Below are positions 15,190 through 23,388 of a stretch of DNA of 64,000 nucleotides, in pieces (position 1 is the first letter of the stretch; the number at the start of each line of letters is the position of its first letter). Under the pieces are notes generated by a model. It made no database searches. It had not been told where the DNA came from and worked only from the letters and a program-made list of their open reading frames with translations. Both the position numbers and the translations under genes were made by a program. Source of the DNA: an uncultured bacterium (GTDB lineage: Bacteria; Cyanobacteriota; Vampirovibrionia; Gastranaerophilales; Gastranaerophilaceae); the NCBI GenBank assembly GCA_947073645.1, contig CAMTMK010000001.1, forward strand, positions 1 through 64,000. Reading direction: 5' to 3'.

Positions 15190-16653
15190 ATGAACGAGCT
15201 TTTAAGAAAATCAGCGGCAGAGCAAAGCAAAGCCTTGAAAAATAAAGAAATTTCAGCTGTTGAATTAACAAATGCAGCTTTTGAAAGAATTGCAGAGTTA
15301 GACGAAAAACTTGGTGCATTCAATTCTTTGACAAAAAACACTGCACTTGAAACAGCTAAAAAAGTAGATGAAAAAATAGCTAAAGGGGAAGAATTACCGC
15401 TTCTTGCAGGTGTTCCGCTTGCATTAAAAGATAACATGAACCTTGTAGGCTCTAAAACTACGGCTTCATCAAAAATCTTGGAAAATTTTGTTTCTCCGTT
15501 CAACGCAACAGTTACGGAAAAACTTTTAAATAACTTAGTACCAATCGTAGGAAAAGCAAACCTTGACGAATTTGCAATGGGTTCATCAAACGAAAACTCA
15601 GCATTCAAAAAGGTTCACAACCCTTGGGATTTGAACAAAGTTCCTGGCGGTTCTTCTGGCGGTTCAGCTGCTTCTGTTTCAGCTTGCGAAGCAACTTTAG
15701 CATTGGGTTCTGACACAGGCGGTTCAATCCGTTTACCTGCATCTTTCTGCGGTATTGTTGGGATGAAACCTACTTATGGTAGAGTTTCTCGCTACGGCTT
15801 GATTGCATTCGCATCATCTCTTGACCAAATCGGTCCGTTTGCAAGAACTGTTGAAGATGCTGCAAATCTTCTTGAAGTTATTTCAGGACATGACCCAAAA
15901 GATTCTACATCTTTAGACTTGCCTGTTGAACACTATTCAGCAAACTTAAATAACGACATTAAAGGAATGAAAGTCGGCGTTATTAAAGAACTTATGACAG
16001 AAGGTTTGTCAGAAGATGTTGCAAAAGCTATGGAAAGAGCGATTGAAGATTACAAAAAACTCGGCGCTGAAATCGTTGAAATTTCATTACCAAACTTGAA
16101 ACACTCAATCGGAATTTACTACATCTTGGCAACAGCTGAATGTTCATCAAATTTGGCTAGATTTGACGGTGTAAAATATGGTTACAGAACTCCTGACGCA
16201 AAAACATTAATGGAAATGTATACAAAATCAAGAGCAGAAGGCTTCGGACCTGAAGTTAAACGTCGTATAATGCTTGGAACTTACGCATTGTCATCAGGTT
16301 ACTATGATGCTTATTACAAAAAAGCTCAACAAATGAGAGCATTGGTAACTCAAGACTTTATAGAAGCATTCAAGAAAGTTGATATTTTGATTTCACCAAC
16401 CTGCCCGAACACAGCGTTCGAACTTGGTGCAAAATCAAGCGATCCTCTTGCAATGTATTTGACAGATATTGCAACAATTTCTGCAAACCTTGCAGGTATC
16501 CCAGGTATGAGCGTTCCTGCAGGATTTGATAAGGACGGAATGCCAATCGGTTTGCAGATTCTTGCTCCGCAATTGCAGGAAAGCAGACTGTTTAATGCGG
16601 CTCACAAATTCGAAAGAGCAAACGATTATTATTTACAGTTGGCAAATATTTAA
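15190..16653 (+). CDS. gatA: Aspartyl/glutamyl-tRNA(Asn/Gln) amidotransferase subunit A
   Basis: 487 residues, the amidase subunit of GatCAB, which converts Glu-tRNA-Gln (and Asp-tRNA-Asn) to the amide form. The amidase triad is visible: K80 in LALKDN, the cis-serine S155 in PGGSSGGSA, and the nucleophile S179 in GSDTGGSIR. Full family length. The ribosome site AAGGAG is 6 bases before the ATG. gatB and gatC are not in the window. It ends at a strong hairpin terminator. Confidence 0.96.
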   Translation: MNELLRKSAAEQSKALKNKEISAVELTNAAFERIAELDEKLGAFNSLTKNTALETAKKVDEKIAKGEELPLLAGVPLALKDNMNLVGSKTTASSKILENFVSPFNATVTEKLLNNLVPIVGKANLDEFAMGSSNENSAFKKVHNPWDLNKVPGGSSGGSAASVSACEATLALGSDTGGSIRLPASFCGIVGMKPTYGRVSRYGLIAFASSLDQIGPFARTVEDAANLLEVISGHDPKDSTSLDLPVEHYSANLNNDIKGMKVGVIKELMTEGLSEDVAKAMERAIEDYKKLGAEIVEISLPNLKHSIGIYYILATAECSSNLARFDGVKYGYRTPDAKTLMEMYTKSRAEGFGPEVKRRIMLGTYALSSGYYDAYYKKAQQMRALVTQDFIEAFKKVDILISPTCPNTAFELGAKSSDPLAMYLTDIATISANLAGIPGMSVPAGFDKDGMPIGLQILAPQLQESRLFNAAHKFERANDYYLQLANI

Positions 16654-16655
16654 TT

Positions 16656-16685
16656 TAAAAAGGCGGTTTTAAAACCGCCTTTTTA
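16656..16685 (+). terminator. gatA terminator (bidirectional)
   Basis: AGGCGGTTTT/AAAACCGCCT stem flanked by A and T runs; overlaps the end of the convergent 72-residue gene. Confidence 0.88.
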
Positions 16686-16901
16686 TTTATAATAATTATT
16701 AATATCTTGAACTATTTGTTGATGTTCATAAGCCAAAATTGATGCGAGTTCAAAATCTCCATTTGCACGTGCAAGTTGAACTTGTCGCATCTTTAAATTT
16801 GCATTACGTTTCAAATCTGCCAAGTTTTGAGGTTGTTTAATTTGATTACTCAAATATTGCTGGGCTTTATCATAGTTAAAATTTTGGATAGAATTTACCA
16901 T
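16683..16901 (-). CDS. Small hypothetical protein (72 aa)
   Basis: Not recognised. Helical and glutamine-rich (QQYLSNQIKQPQNLADLKRN...HQQIVQDINNYY), no signal or membrane helix. The ATG overlaps the stop of the upstream 110-residue gene by one base (TAATG), so the two are translated together and their products may interact. Second gene of a two-gene operon driven from the element near 17318. Confidence 0.65.
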   Translation of the reverse strand: MVNSIQNFNYDKAQQYLSNQIKQPQNLADLKRNANLKMRQVQLARANGDFELASILAYEHQQIVQDINNYYK

Positions 16902-17233
16902 TATGTCATCTCCGGTTTTTGATAATCAAAAACACTTTTGCCCATTGGAATACTTGACGGAAGGGGATTATTTTGATTTTGATTTTGATTATTGTTTAAT
17001 CCTGCCACATCAGCAACTTGTGTGCGCATATTATCATCACTAATAGAATTTAAAAACGATTTGCCTTCCTTTTCTGCGACAAAAACTGACAAATTTTTAT
17101 CATTTAAAGCTGCTAATCTTGATAAATCTACAGTATCAGTTTTTTCAGGATTTGATTTTCCTGTCAAACGCTGAATTTTTGCCCACTCAAAATTGTCATT
17201 ATACTGATACAAATCTTTTACTGTAATAGCCAT
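16901..17233 (-). CDS. Hypothetical protein with Asn/Gln hexanucleotide repeat (110 aa)
   Basis: Not recognised. The ATG at 17233 has GGAAAGGA at proper spacing. An ATG three codons earlier is too close to it. Begins MAITVKDLYQYNDNFEWAKI; the middle is helical; a linker LNNNQNQNQNNPL is encoded by three tandem TTTTGA units on the plus strand (16971-16988). No membrane segment. Its promoter region resembles those of the 36947 and 38348 genes, which suggests shared regulation. Confidence 0.65.
   Translation of the reverse strand: MAITVKDLYQYNDNFEWAKIQRLTGKSNPEKTDTVDLSRLAALNDKNLSVFVAEKEGKSFLNSISDDNMRTQVADVAGLNNNQNQNQNNPLPSSIPMGKSVFDYQKPEMT
16971..16988. repeat. TTTTGA x3 microsatellite in coding sequence
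   Basis: Three tandem hexamers encoding the Asn/Gln linker of the 110-residue protein. Copy-number change would keep the frame and only lengthen or shorten the linker. Confidence 0.7.
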
Positions 17234-17300
17234 AACAACCATCCTTTCCCATATTTATATAAAAACAAATTATAGAAAAAATTTGACAGGTACCCCATAC

Positions 17301-17345
17301 ATGCTATGCTATGAGGGATTATACAAGGATTTCCAGATTTGTAAA
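17301..17345 (-). promoter_or_regulatory. Promoter with AGCAT repeat, diverged third copy of the repeat element
   Basis: On the minus strand: -35 TTTACA (17345-17340), 16 bases, -10 TATAAT (17323-17318), then CCCTC and about two and a half copies of ATAGC/CATAG. The order -10, CCTC/CCCTC, pentamer repeat matches the elements at 37405-37493 and 38674-38767. Confidence 0.55.
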
Positions 17346-17378
17346 AGATTATTAAGCAAATGTTACATAAGACAAATT

Positions 17379-18809
17379 TTACTTATACCACCCTGCTCCC
17401 TTAGATATTGTTGCAACAATATTAGTTAATTTTTTTTGCAATAATTCAAGATATGTACTTAACCCCGACTCATCAATTTCTTCTTGAGTATGATAATTAA
17501 AATTTGTATCTGTTCGCTTACTTTGGGAAGTATTATTTGCATCAAACTTTACAAGCTTGCCGTCTTGGATAAAAAAACTATCTTTAATTCTGCCCTGATA
17601 ACCTAAAACAATAAGTTTCACACTTGGTTTTCCACCCACAACAGGAAAACTTAAATGTATATCTTCCTCATAAGGTCCTGAATTTTTATATAAAATCGCC
17701 TGATTTTGTCCTGAAAAAGTTTGTACATCAAGTTTTTGTTTAGCTAAATTTTTTCTTTCAGCATCTTTCAAAGAAAGAAGAGCTTTTCTCATTATGCCAT
17801 ATTTATTATAAATATCATCAATAAGCCCCTGAGCAGTTGAAGCTATCGTACCGACTGATGTAGTTGAATATTTTGTTTTAAACTGATTTCTTCCTTCGAG
17901 TTTCTGCAAAAAATATTCATTATATTTTTCAAGTTCGCTTTTGAGTATTAAAAGATGGTCACGAATTTCAGGTGAATCAAGTTCTTTTTGACTATAATAC
18001 TCAGGTTTATCACCTATTTTACATTTTCTGTTAATTTTCTTGGATTTTAAAACTCTGCCATCAGGTTCTATTATAATATTTGTTGTATTGTTTTGTTTGT
18101 CAGTTACTCTGACAACTAGATTAATCTGACTTTTATGGTCAGCAAGAACATTCACTGTATAATCTTTTCCGTTCAAATCAGTAAAAGCAAGTTGTTTAGA
18201 GCCTTTTACACCTGTTTTTATTGACGGATATCCGTTTTTGATTTTAGAACGAGAAACTTGATTGTCAATTGACATAATATTTTCATCAATTTTTCGAAAT
18301 AAAGTGATAATTTCATTTGCAGTTTCCATATTTTTAGTGCTTAATTTTGCACGCTGTGAAAATGTTTCAAGAAATTTTACAAAATTATCATTAACAAACA
18401 TTCTTCTCAACTTTAATAATGGAAAATCTAACATTTCACATACTTCTCCAATAAAGTTCTCTACAGCAGTTTTGTTCTCAAAACCTTTAGCCTGTGCTGA
18501 CCCGCTATTACTTACATATAAATCACGTTCAATTTTTTGAGTTGTAATATTTTGTTCAGACAATCTTATTGAATATGGATTTTCAGAAGTTAAAATTATT
18601 CTCCGTTTTCCATTTACAAAACTCACACCTTCAGAAACAATGTCACTCATTCCTGTTTGAGCCGAAATTTCTCCTAAAGCCGTTTTTATTTTTGCTTTAT
18701 TAGCGGAATTTAAGATAGTTTGAATCGGTGCTTTTACACTGTTAAAAGCTGAAATAATCCCATTTGCAGACTGTCTTTGACTATATGGAATATCTAATTT
18801 TATTACCAT
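17379..18809 (-). CDS. Large hypothetical protein (476 aa), lineage-specific type
   Basis: Not recognised. 476 residues, no signal peptide or clear membrane helix. It seems to hold two related halves: each contains a beta-rich stretch with a glycine turn (DLNGKDYTVNVLADHKSQIN near 213 and VVGGKPSVKLIVLGYQGRIK near 390), a DGR/DGK turn (PDGRVLK, QDGKLVK), and then a (Y/H)xQEE/QKEL(D/I)(E/S) helix start (YYSQKELDSPEI, YHTQEEIDESGL). This suggests an internal duplication of a beta sandwich plus helix. The second half ends KGAGWYK. Single-gene unit between two intergenic gaps. Confidence 0.7.
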   Translation of the reverse strand: MVIKLDIPYSQRQSANGIISAFNSVKAPIQTILNSANKAKIKTALGEISAQTGMSDIVSEGVSFVNGKRRIILTSENPYSIRLSEQNITTQKIERDLYVSNSGSAQAKGFENKTAVENFIGEVCEMLDFPLLKLRRMFVNDNFVKFLETFSQRAKLSTKNMETANEIITLFRKIDENIMSIDNQVSRSKIKNGYPSIKTGVKGSKQLAFTDLNGKDYTVNVLADHKSQINLVVRVTDKQNNTTNIIIEPDGRVLKSKKINRKCKIGDKPEYYSQKELDSPEIRDHLLILKSELEKYNEYFLQKLEGRNQFKTKYSTTSVGTIASTAQGLIDDIYNKYGIMRKALLSLKDAERKNLAKQKLDVQTFSGQNQAILYKNSGPYEEDIHLSFPVVGGKPSVKLIVLGYQGRIKDSFFIQDGKLVKFDANNTSQSKRTDTNFNYHTQEEIDESGLSTYLELLQKKLTNIVATISKGAGWYK

Positions 18810-18843
18810 ATTTTCTTTAAAACACGTAAAAGAATTTTTTGCT

Positions 18844-18872
18844 AAAAAAATAGCGAGCCCGAAAGCCCGCTA
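18844..18872 (-). terminator. dnaK terminator
   Basis: Minus-strand hairpin TAGCGGGC-TTTC-GGGCTCGCTA (imperfect) followed by seven T. Confidence 0.75.
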
Positions 18873-18892
18873 TTAGTATTAGATTATTTAAA

Positions 18893-20725
18893 TTACTCTT
18901 TTGTATATTCTGCATCGATTACATCATCATCTTTTTTGCCATCTGTTGATGATGCATTTTCGCTTGATGCTGTTGCTTGTTCTTCTTTTTGAACAGCTTC
19001 ATAAGCTTTTTGTGAAATACTGAACATTGTCTGCTGTAATTCATCTGATAATTTTTTCAATTCTTCAGTTGATTTGTTTTCATCCAATGCTTTTTGAAGT
19101 GAAGCTTTTTGTTCATCTAATTTTGCTTTGTCAGCAGAATCAATTTTACCTTCAAAATCTTTTACGATTCTTTCAGCAGAACCAATCAAGCTTGTTGCAT
19201 TGTTTTTAATTTCAGCTTCTTCTTTTTTCTTTTTGTCTTCTTGAGCGTTAGCTTCTGCTTCTTTAACCATTTTGTCAATATCAGCATCACTCAAGTTCGA
19301 AGAATTTGTAATTGTAATTTTTTGTTCTTTGTTTGTAGCTTTATCTTTAGCTGAAACGTTAACAATACCGTTTGCGTCGATATCAAATGTAACTTCGATT
19401 TGAGGCAAACCTCTCATTGCCGGTGGAATACCGTCAAGTCTGAACATACCTAAAGATTTGTTATCAGATGCCATTGGTCTTTCACCTTGAAGAACGTGAA
19501 TATCTACTGCAGTTTGGTTATTTTCAGCAGTTGAGAATACTTGTGATTTAGAAACAGGAATTGTAGTGTTTCTTGGAACTAATGGAGTCATAACGCCGCC
19601 CAATGTTTCAATACCTAATGTCAACGGAGTTACATCTAACAAGACGATATCTTTAACTTCACCTGCAAGTACGCCTGCTTGAACTGCTGCACCAACTGCA
19701 ACAACTTCGTCAGGGTTAACTGATTGGTTAGGTTCTTTACCTGTGTATTCTTTAACAAGCTGTTGTACAGCAGGGATACGAGTTGAACCGCCGACTAATA
19801 CTACTTCATCAATATCAGATTTTGAAACACCTGCATCTTTCAATGCATTTTCAACAGGAACTTTACATCTGTTCAACAAGTCACGAGAAAGGTCTTCAAA
19901 TTTAGCTCTTGTCAAGTTCAAGTCTAAGTGTTTAGGACCGTTTGCATCAGCTGTAATGAACGGAAGGTTAATATTTGTTTCCATAACTGATGACAATTCA
20001 CATTTAGCTTTTTCAGCAGCCTCTTTAACACGCTGCATAGCTTGTTTATCATTTTTAAGGTCAATACCTTCTTGTTTTTGGAACTCTTCACAAATCCAAT
20101 CCATAACTTTTTGGTCAAAATCGTCACCGCCTAAGTGAGTGTCACCGGAAGTTGAAAGAACTTCATGAACACCGTCGCCGATTTCAAGGATAGAAACGTC
20201 GAAAGTACCGCCGCCTAAGTCAAATACAAGAACTTTTTCTGATTTTTCTTTTTCAAGACCGTAAGCCAAAGCTGCAGCTGTAGGTTCGTTAACGATACGA
20301 AGAACATCTAAACCTGCGATTTTACCAGCATCTTTAGTAGCTTGTCTTTGAGCATCGTTGAAGTATGCAGGAACTGTGATTACTGCAGATGTAACTTTTT
20401 CACCCAAGTAAGCACTTGCATCATCAGCAAGTTTTCTCAAAATCATAGCTGAGATTTCTTGCGGAGTGTAATCTTTTCCGTCAATATTTTTTTTGTAATC
20501 GTCACCCATATGTCTTTTAATAGACGCAATTGTTTTATCAGGGTTAAGGATAGCTTGACGTTTTGCAAGCTGACCTACTAATTTTTCACCTGTTTTTGAA
20601 AAGCCGACGATAGAAGGGGTTGTTCTAGAACCTTCTGCGTTAGCAATAACTGTAGGTTTACCACCTTCCATGACTGCTACAACGGAGTTTGTTGTACCCA
20701 AGTCAATACCAATTGTTTTTGCCAT
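18893..20725 (-). CDS. dnaK: Chaperone protein DnaK (Hsp70)
   Basis: 610 residues. ATPase domain 1-~385 with GIDLGTTNS, the phosphate-2 motif [10 protein letters not shown], and [10 protein letters not shown]. The linker [10 protein letters not shown] leads into the substrate-binding domain, then a helical lid. The tail ends in a charged DDDVIDAEY stretch typical of bacterial DnaK. Folds and rescues proteins in the cytosol with DnaJ and GrpE, neither of which is in the window. The ribosome site AAAGGAG is well placed. No CIRCE dyad is seen upstream, so HrcA control is not supported. Confidence 0.98.
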   Translation of the reverse strand: MAKTIGIDLGTTNSVVAVMEGGKPTVIANAEGSRTTPSIVGFSKTGEKLVGQLAKRQAILNPDKTIASIKRHMGDDYKKNIDGKDYTPQEISAMILRKLADDASAYLGEKVTSAVITVPAYFNDAQRQATKDAGKIAGLDVLRIVNEPTAAALAYGLEKEKSEKVLVFDLGGGTFDVSILEIGDGVHEVLSTSGDTHLGGDDFDQKVMDWICEEFQKQEGIDLKNDKQAMQRVKEAAEKAKCELSSVMETNINLPFITADANGPKHLDLNLTRAKFEDLSRDLLNRCKVPVENALKDAGVSKSDIDEVVLVGGSTRIPAVQQLVKEYTGKEPNQSVNPDEVVAVGAAVQAGVLAGEVKDIVLLDVTPLTLGIETLGGVMTPLVPRNTTIPVSKSQVFSTAENNQTAVDIHVLQGERPMASDNKSLGMFRLDGIPPAMRGLPQIEVTFDIDANGIVNVSAKDKATNKEQKITITNSSNLSDADIDKMVKEAEANAQEDKKKKEEAEIKNNATSLIGSAERIVKDFEGKIDSADKAKLDEQKASLQKALDENKSTEELKKLSDELQQTMFSISQKAYEAVQKEEQATASSENASSTDGKKDDDVIDAEYTKE

Positions 20726-20807
20726 AATCTTTATCTCCTTTACATGATTATTTTTTCATCACTATTCATTTATAACACTGATTTTTGAAATTCTTAAAAA
20801 AATAAAC

Positions 20808-20846
20808 AAAAAATTAATAATTCGGCGTGCAATACTGCACGCCGAA
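20808..20846 (-). terminator. Terminator of the 105-residue secreted protein gene
   Basis: 11-bp stem TTCGGCGTGCA/TGCACGCCGAA with a four-base loop. The minus strand then reads ATTATTAATTTTTT. Confidence 0.75.
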
Positions 20847-20850
20847 AAAC

Positions 20851-21168
20851 TTATTCCATTATATCCCCTCCGTCATCAACTCCCGGCAGACAAACACCAA
20901 ATTGGCAGTTGGAGTTATAGTCATTTGTCGGCGCCCCTTTTGTTGATGCACTTTCCGTATTTATCAAAGCGTCATGATAAGGAGTAACATAACTTGGCTG
21001 AAACGCATCAGTTCTCTGCAAATCTTGAAGCCTGTTCGGCAAATGTCTTTCCTGCAATGAAGTTGAATCCCAATTAGAAGCAGTACAAGCTCCGCCGTCT
21101 ATAGGGCAGGATGCAAAAACAGGAAACGCAAAAGTAAACATAGCAAACAGTAATAAAAATCTTTTCAT
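20851..21168 (-). CDS. Small secreted hypothetical protein (105 aa)
   Basis: Not recognised. Residues 1-19 (MKRFLLLFAMFTFAFPVFA) are a clear signal peptide. The mature protein has four cysteines in two groups (CPIDGGAC near the start, CQFGVC near the end), which could form disulfides in the periplasm. The rest is polar and low in helix. The ribosome site is AAAGGAA. A single-gene unit with its own terminator. Confidence 0.75.
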   Translation of the reverse strand: MKRFLLLFAMFTFAFPVFASCPIDGGACTASNWDSTSLQERHLPNRLQDLQRTDAFQPSYVTPYHDALINTESASTKGAPTNDYNSNCQFGVCLPGVDDGGDIME

Positions 21169-21294
21169 ATATCAAATTCCTTTCAAATTATTCCACATGC
21201 TAAGATTAAACGACAATGTATAAATTTTCATTGCCCGAAAGTAGCAAAAAATATTTTCAGGGGTTTTATAAAAAACGGAAAAAGGAGTGACATT

Positions 21295-21855
21295 ATGAAT
21301 AATATTAGTTTCCAAGGCAAAACAAATTTAAAATTTAATACCTCAATTTATAATAAAGTCTTATCTCAAAAAACTGGTATAGCACTTACAAATCTGAACA
21401 TAACCAATAGCAGTAAATGTAAAATTCACAATGCCAGAATAATTACTTATGACCCAAATGAAAATGCAGCCACCGGAGTTTTACTACTGAATGAAAAAAA
21501 AGGAATGTTTTTCCATAATGCTGAAGGAAAAATAAATGAAATTATTGAATATATTACAGAACTACAACAAACTGCAAGAAATAAATTAACAGCCTGGATT
21601 ATAGGCGGGTATAGAAGTGATAAAACCACAAATGACATTAATAAACTTGCTGAAGTACTATGTGACAGAGGGGACATTGATACATCAATCATTGCTGGCC
21701 AAAATTCAATTGCTCCAAATATCACTTTACACCACACTGTTGAAAGACTTGAAGTAAATTTGGGGATCCCGGCACCAAAAAAAGGTGAAAATGTTGAAAA
21801 TTATCTGGAAAACTACTTTGATGTAGTTGAACTGAACAATACATCTATTTCTTAG
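21295..21855 (+). CDS. Hypothetical protein with SFQG N-terminus (186 aa)
   Basis: Not recognised as a named family. The ribosome site AAAGGAG precedes the ATG. It begins MNNISFQGK. The body has alternating strands and helices, such as NARIITYDPN, ATGVLLLNEKKGMFFHNAEG and LTAWIIGGYRSDKTTNDINK, and could be a CheD- or deamidase-like sandwich; this is only a resemblance. Its C-terminus overlaps the convergent YkgJ-like gene by 11 bases. Confidence 0.7.
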   Translation: MNNISFQGKTNLKFNTSIYNKVLSQKTGIALTNLNITNSSKCKIHNARIITYDPNENAATGVLLLNEKKGMFFHNAEGKINEIIEYITELQQTARNKLTAWIIGGYRSDKTTNDINKLAEVLCDRGDIDTSIIAGQNSIAPNITLHHTVERLEVNLGIPAPKKGENVENYLENYFDVVELNNTSIS

Positions 21856-22258
21856 ATTTGGATATTTTTTCAAAAACCTCAGAAAAAGGAATAATCGGCT
21901 CCATTTTATATCCGCAGTCGTCAGACAATGCACCGCCCATGGAAAATAATTCTTCCTGCGGATAGCGTCTGCAAATTCCCGGACGGTTTTTATGGATTTT
22001 ACATTTGTGCGTTTGAGGATCAAGATTTTGACATTCAAAAACCAGACCAATATCATCTTTGCCTATAACTTTCAAATATGTGTAAAATCTATGCAAATAT
22101 TGGAGTTTTTTAAATTCTTTTTCATCCTGAATAACATGCTTGTAATGTTTTACATATATATGTGTACAGCATTTTCCGCACGCATTGCATTTGCCTGTTC
22201 TGTAATACTTTCGGCGTAAAATTTTTGATAAAAAGAATTTCCTCAATTTCTCAATCAT
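21845..22258 (-). CDS. YkgJ-family CxxCxxCC metal-binding protein
   Basis: 137 residues. It carries CNACGKCC at ~23-30 and the second cluster CQNLDPQTHKCKIHKNRPGI-C with further Cys, the pattern of the putative zinc/iron-chelating YkgJ domain. The first ~20 residues are basic. These proteins are widespread and of unproven function, perhaps metal-dependent demethylase-like or Fe-S binding. No Shine-Dalgarno: TATTAT lies 6 bases before the ATG, hinting at a leaderless mRNA, though the -35 is weak. Confidence 0.82.
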   Translation of the reverse strand: MIEKLRKFFLSKILRRKYYRTGKCNACGKCCTHIYVKHYKHVIQDEKEFKKLQYLHRFYTYLKVIGKDDIGLVFECQNLDPQTHKCKIHKNRPGICRRYPQEELFSMGGALSDDCGYKMEPIIPFSEVFEKISKSKK

Positions 22259-22347
22259 AATTACATAATATCATAAAGTTTTGTAAACATTTAATTCAAA
22301 AAAAGCAAAACAAAATCTTGAGGACAATTATAAAAAATGTAAAACGA

Positions 22348-22388
22348 ATAACCAATCATAATTACTATAACATAACCAAAATAACCAA
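22348..22388 (+). repeat. Three ATAACCAA repeats in an untranslated region
   Basis: ATAACCAA at 22348-22355, 22372-22379 and 22381-22388, just before an intrinsic terminator in a region with no open frame. Could be protein- or RNA-binding sites. Confidence 0.5.
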
Positions 22389-22392
22389 CCTT

Positions 22393-22419
22393 GACCTTGC
22401 CAAAGCAAGGTCTTTTTTT
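22393..22419 (+). terminator. Orphan terminator upstream of rubrerythrin (possible sRNA or attenuator)
   Basis: GACCTTGC-CAAA-GCAAGGTC followed by seven T. No plus-strand gene precedes it, so it either ends a small RNA or attenuates the rubrerythrin mRNA. The 249-base gap 22259-22506 holds nothing else recognisable. Confidence 0.8.
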
Positions 22420-22506
22420 AGAAATAAAACTGATAATAATTCCTACTTTACATTTTTTTTTTATGTTTTAAAATAATCTTGTAGATATATAGAAAGGTGG
22501 TAGAAA

Positions 22507-23046
22507 ATGGCTAAATTTGTATGTACAGTATGCGGTTGGTCAACAGAAGCAGATAAAGCTCCGGAAAGATGCCCTCTTTGCAATGCAACAACATTCAATG
22601 AAATTACAGAAGGTGTAAAAACTTATGCCTGCGAACATGAAGTTGGATGCGGTAAAGTTGAAGATGCAGAGGTTATGGAAGGTTTAAGAGCTAACTTTAT
22701 GGGCGAATGCACAGAAGTAGGTATGTATCTTGCAATGGCAAGAGTTGCTGAAAGAGAAGGATATCCTGAAATTGCAGAAGCTTATAAAAGATATGCTTTT
22801 GAAGAAGCTGAACATGCTGCAAAATTTGCTGAATTATTAGGCGAAGTTGTTACAAATTCAACTAAGAAAAACCTTGAATTAAGAGCAGAAGCTGAACACG
22901 GCGCTTGTGCAGGCAAACTTGCAATTGCAAAACGTGCTAAAGAATTAGGCTACGATGCAATTCATGACACAGTTCATGAAATGGCTAAAGATGAAGCTCG
23001 TCACGGTAAAGGTTTTGACGGTTTATTGAAAAGATATTTTTCATAA
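22507..23046 (+). CDS. Reverse rubrerythrin (rubredoxin domain first)
   Basis: 179 residues. The N-terminal rubredoxin-like iron site is CTVCGW...CPLC (residues ~6-26), followed by a four-helix ferritin-like di-iron domain with [24 protein letters not shown] and DEARHGKGF supplying Glu/His ligands. The domain order is the reverse of classical rubrerythrin, as in clostridial revRbr, which reduces hydrogen peroxide and oxygen. It protects an anaerobe, consistent with the hydrogenases in this window. The ribosome site is GAAAGGTGG. A strong terminator follows. Confidence 0.93.
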   Translation: MAKFVCTVCGWSTEADKAPERCPLCNATTFNEITEGVKTYACEHEVGCGKVEDAEVMEGLRANFMGECTEVGMYLAMARVAEREGYPEIAEAYKRYAFEEAEHAAKFAELLGEVVTNSTKKNLELRAEAEHGACAGKLAIAKRAKELGYDAIHDTVHEMAKDEARHGKGFDGLLKRYFS

Positions 23047-23047
23047 T

Positions 23048-23080
23048 AAAAAAGACCTCTCGTTTGAGAGGTCTTTTTTT
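23048..23080 (+). terminator. Rubrerythrin terminator
   Basis: GACCTCTC-GTTT-GAGAGGTC with A run before and seven T after; usable from both sides. Confidence 0.9.
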
Positions 23081-23086
23081 GTGCTT

Positions 23087-23374
23087 TTAAATTCTGTTAT
23101 GCCAAACCCCGCCCTTACGATCAACAAAAGCATCATAACAAGACCAAAATCTAAATACACCTGTCAAACCTAAAATAGCGTGTGTAGCATTTTTTTCAAC
23201 AGGGTTATCAAGGATTAACTGTCCCAAACCTGGCCATACCAATAATGATACCGCTGCAGCACCTACTGATTTTCCAGATACTTTTCCTGGACGACCTTCA
23301 GTTCCCCCTGCAAATACAGGTGTTGACAAACTCATAACTGTAATTAATAATGCCAAAATTGTAATCTTTTTCAT
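23087..23374 (-). CDS. Small secreted/membrane hypothetical protein (95 aa)
   Basis: Not recognised. Signal peptide at 1-22 (ending VFA), then a basic GGTEGRPGKVSGK stretch and two hydrophobic segments around AAAVSLLVWPGLGQLIL and ATHAILGLTGVFRFWSCYDA. The pattern PGLGQL...FWSCYDAF recalls small TM2-like membrane proteins. It lies 14 bases after the acyl-CoA ligase gene with its own AAGGAG site, so it is probably co-transcribed. Confidence 0.72.
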   Translation of the reverse strand: MKKITILALLITVMSLSTPVFAGGTEGRPGKVSGKSVGAAAVSLLVWPGLGQLILDNPVEKNATHAILGLTGVFRFWSCYDAFVDRKGGVWHNRI

Positions 23375-23388
23375 TCTTAACTCCTTTT

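Noticed and set aside
20726-20850. CIRCE/HrcA operator upstream of dnaK
   Set aside because: No TTAGCACTC-N9-GAGTGCTAA dyad or close relative is visible in the intergenic region.
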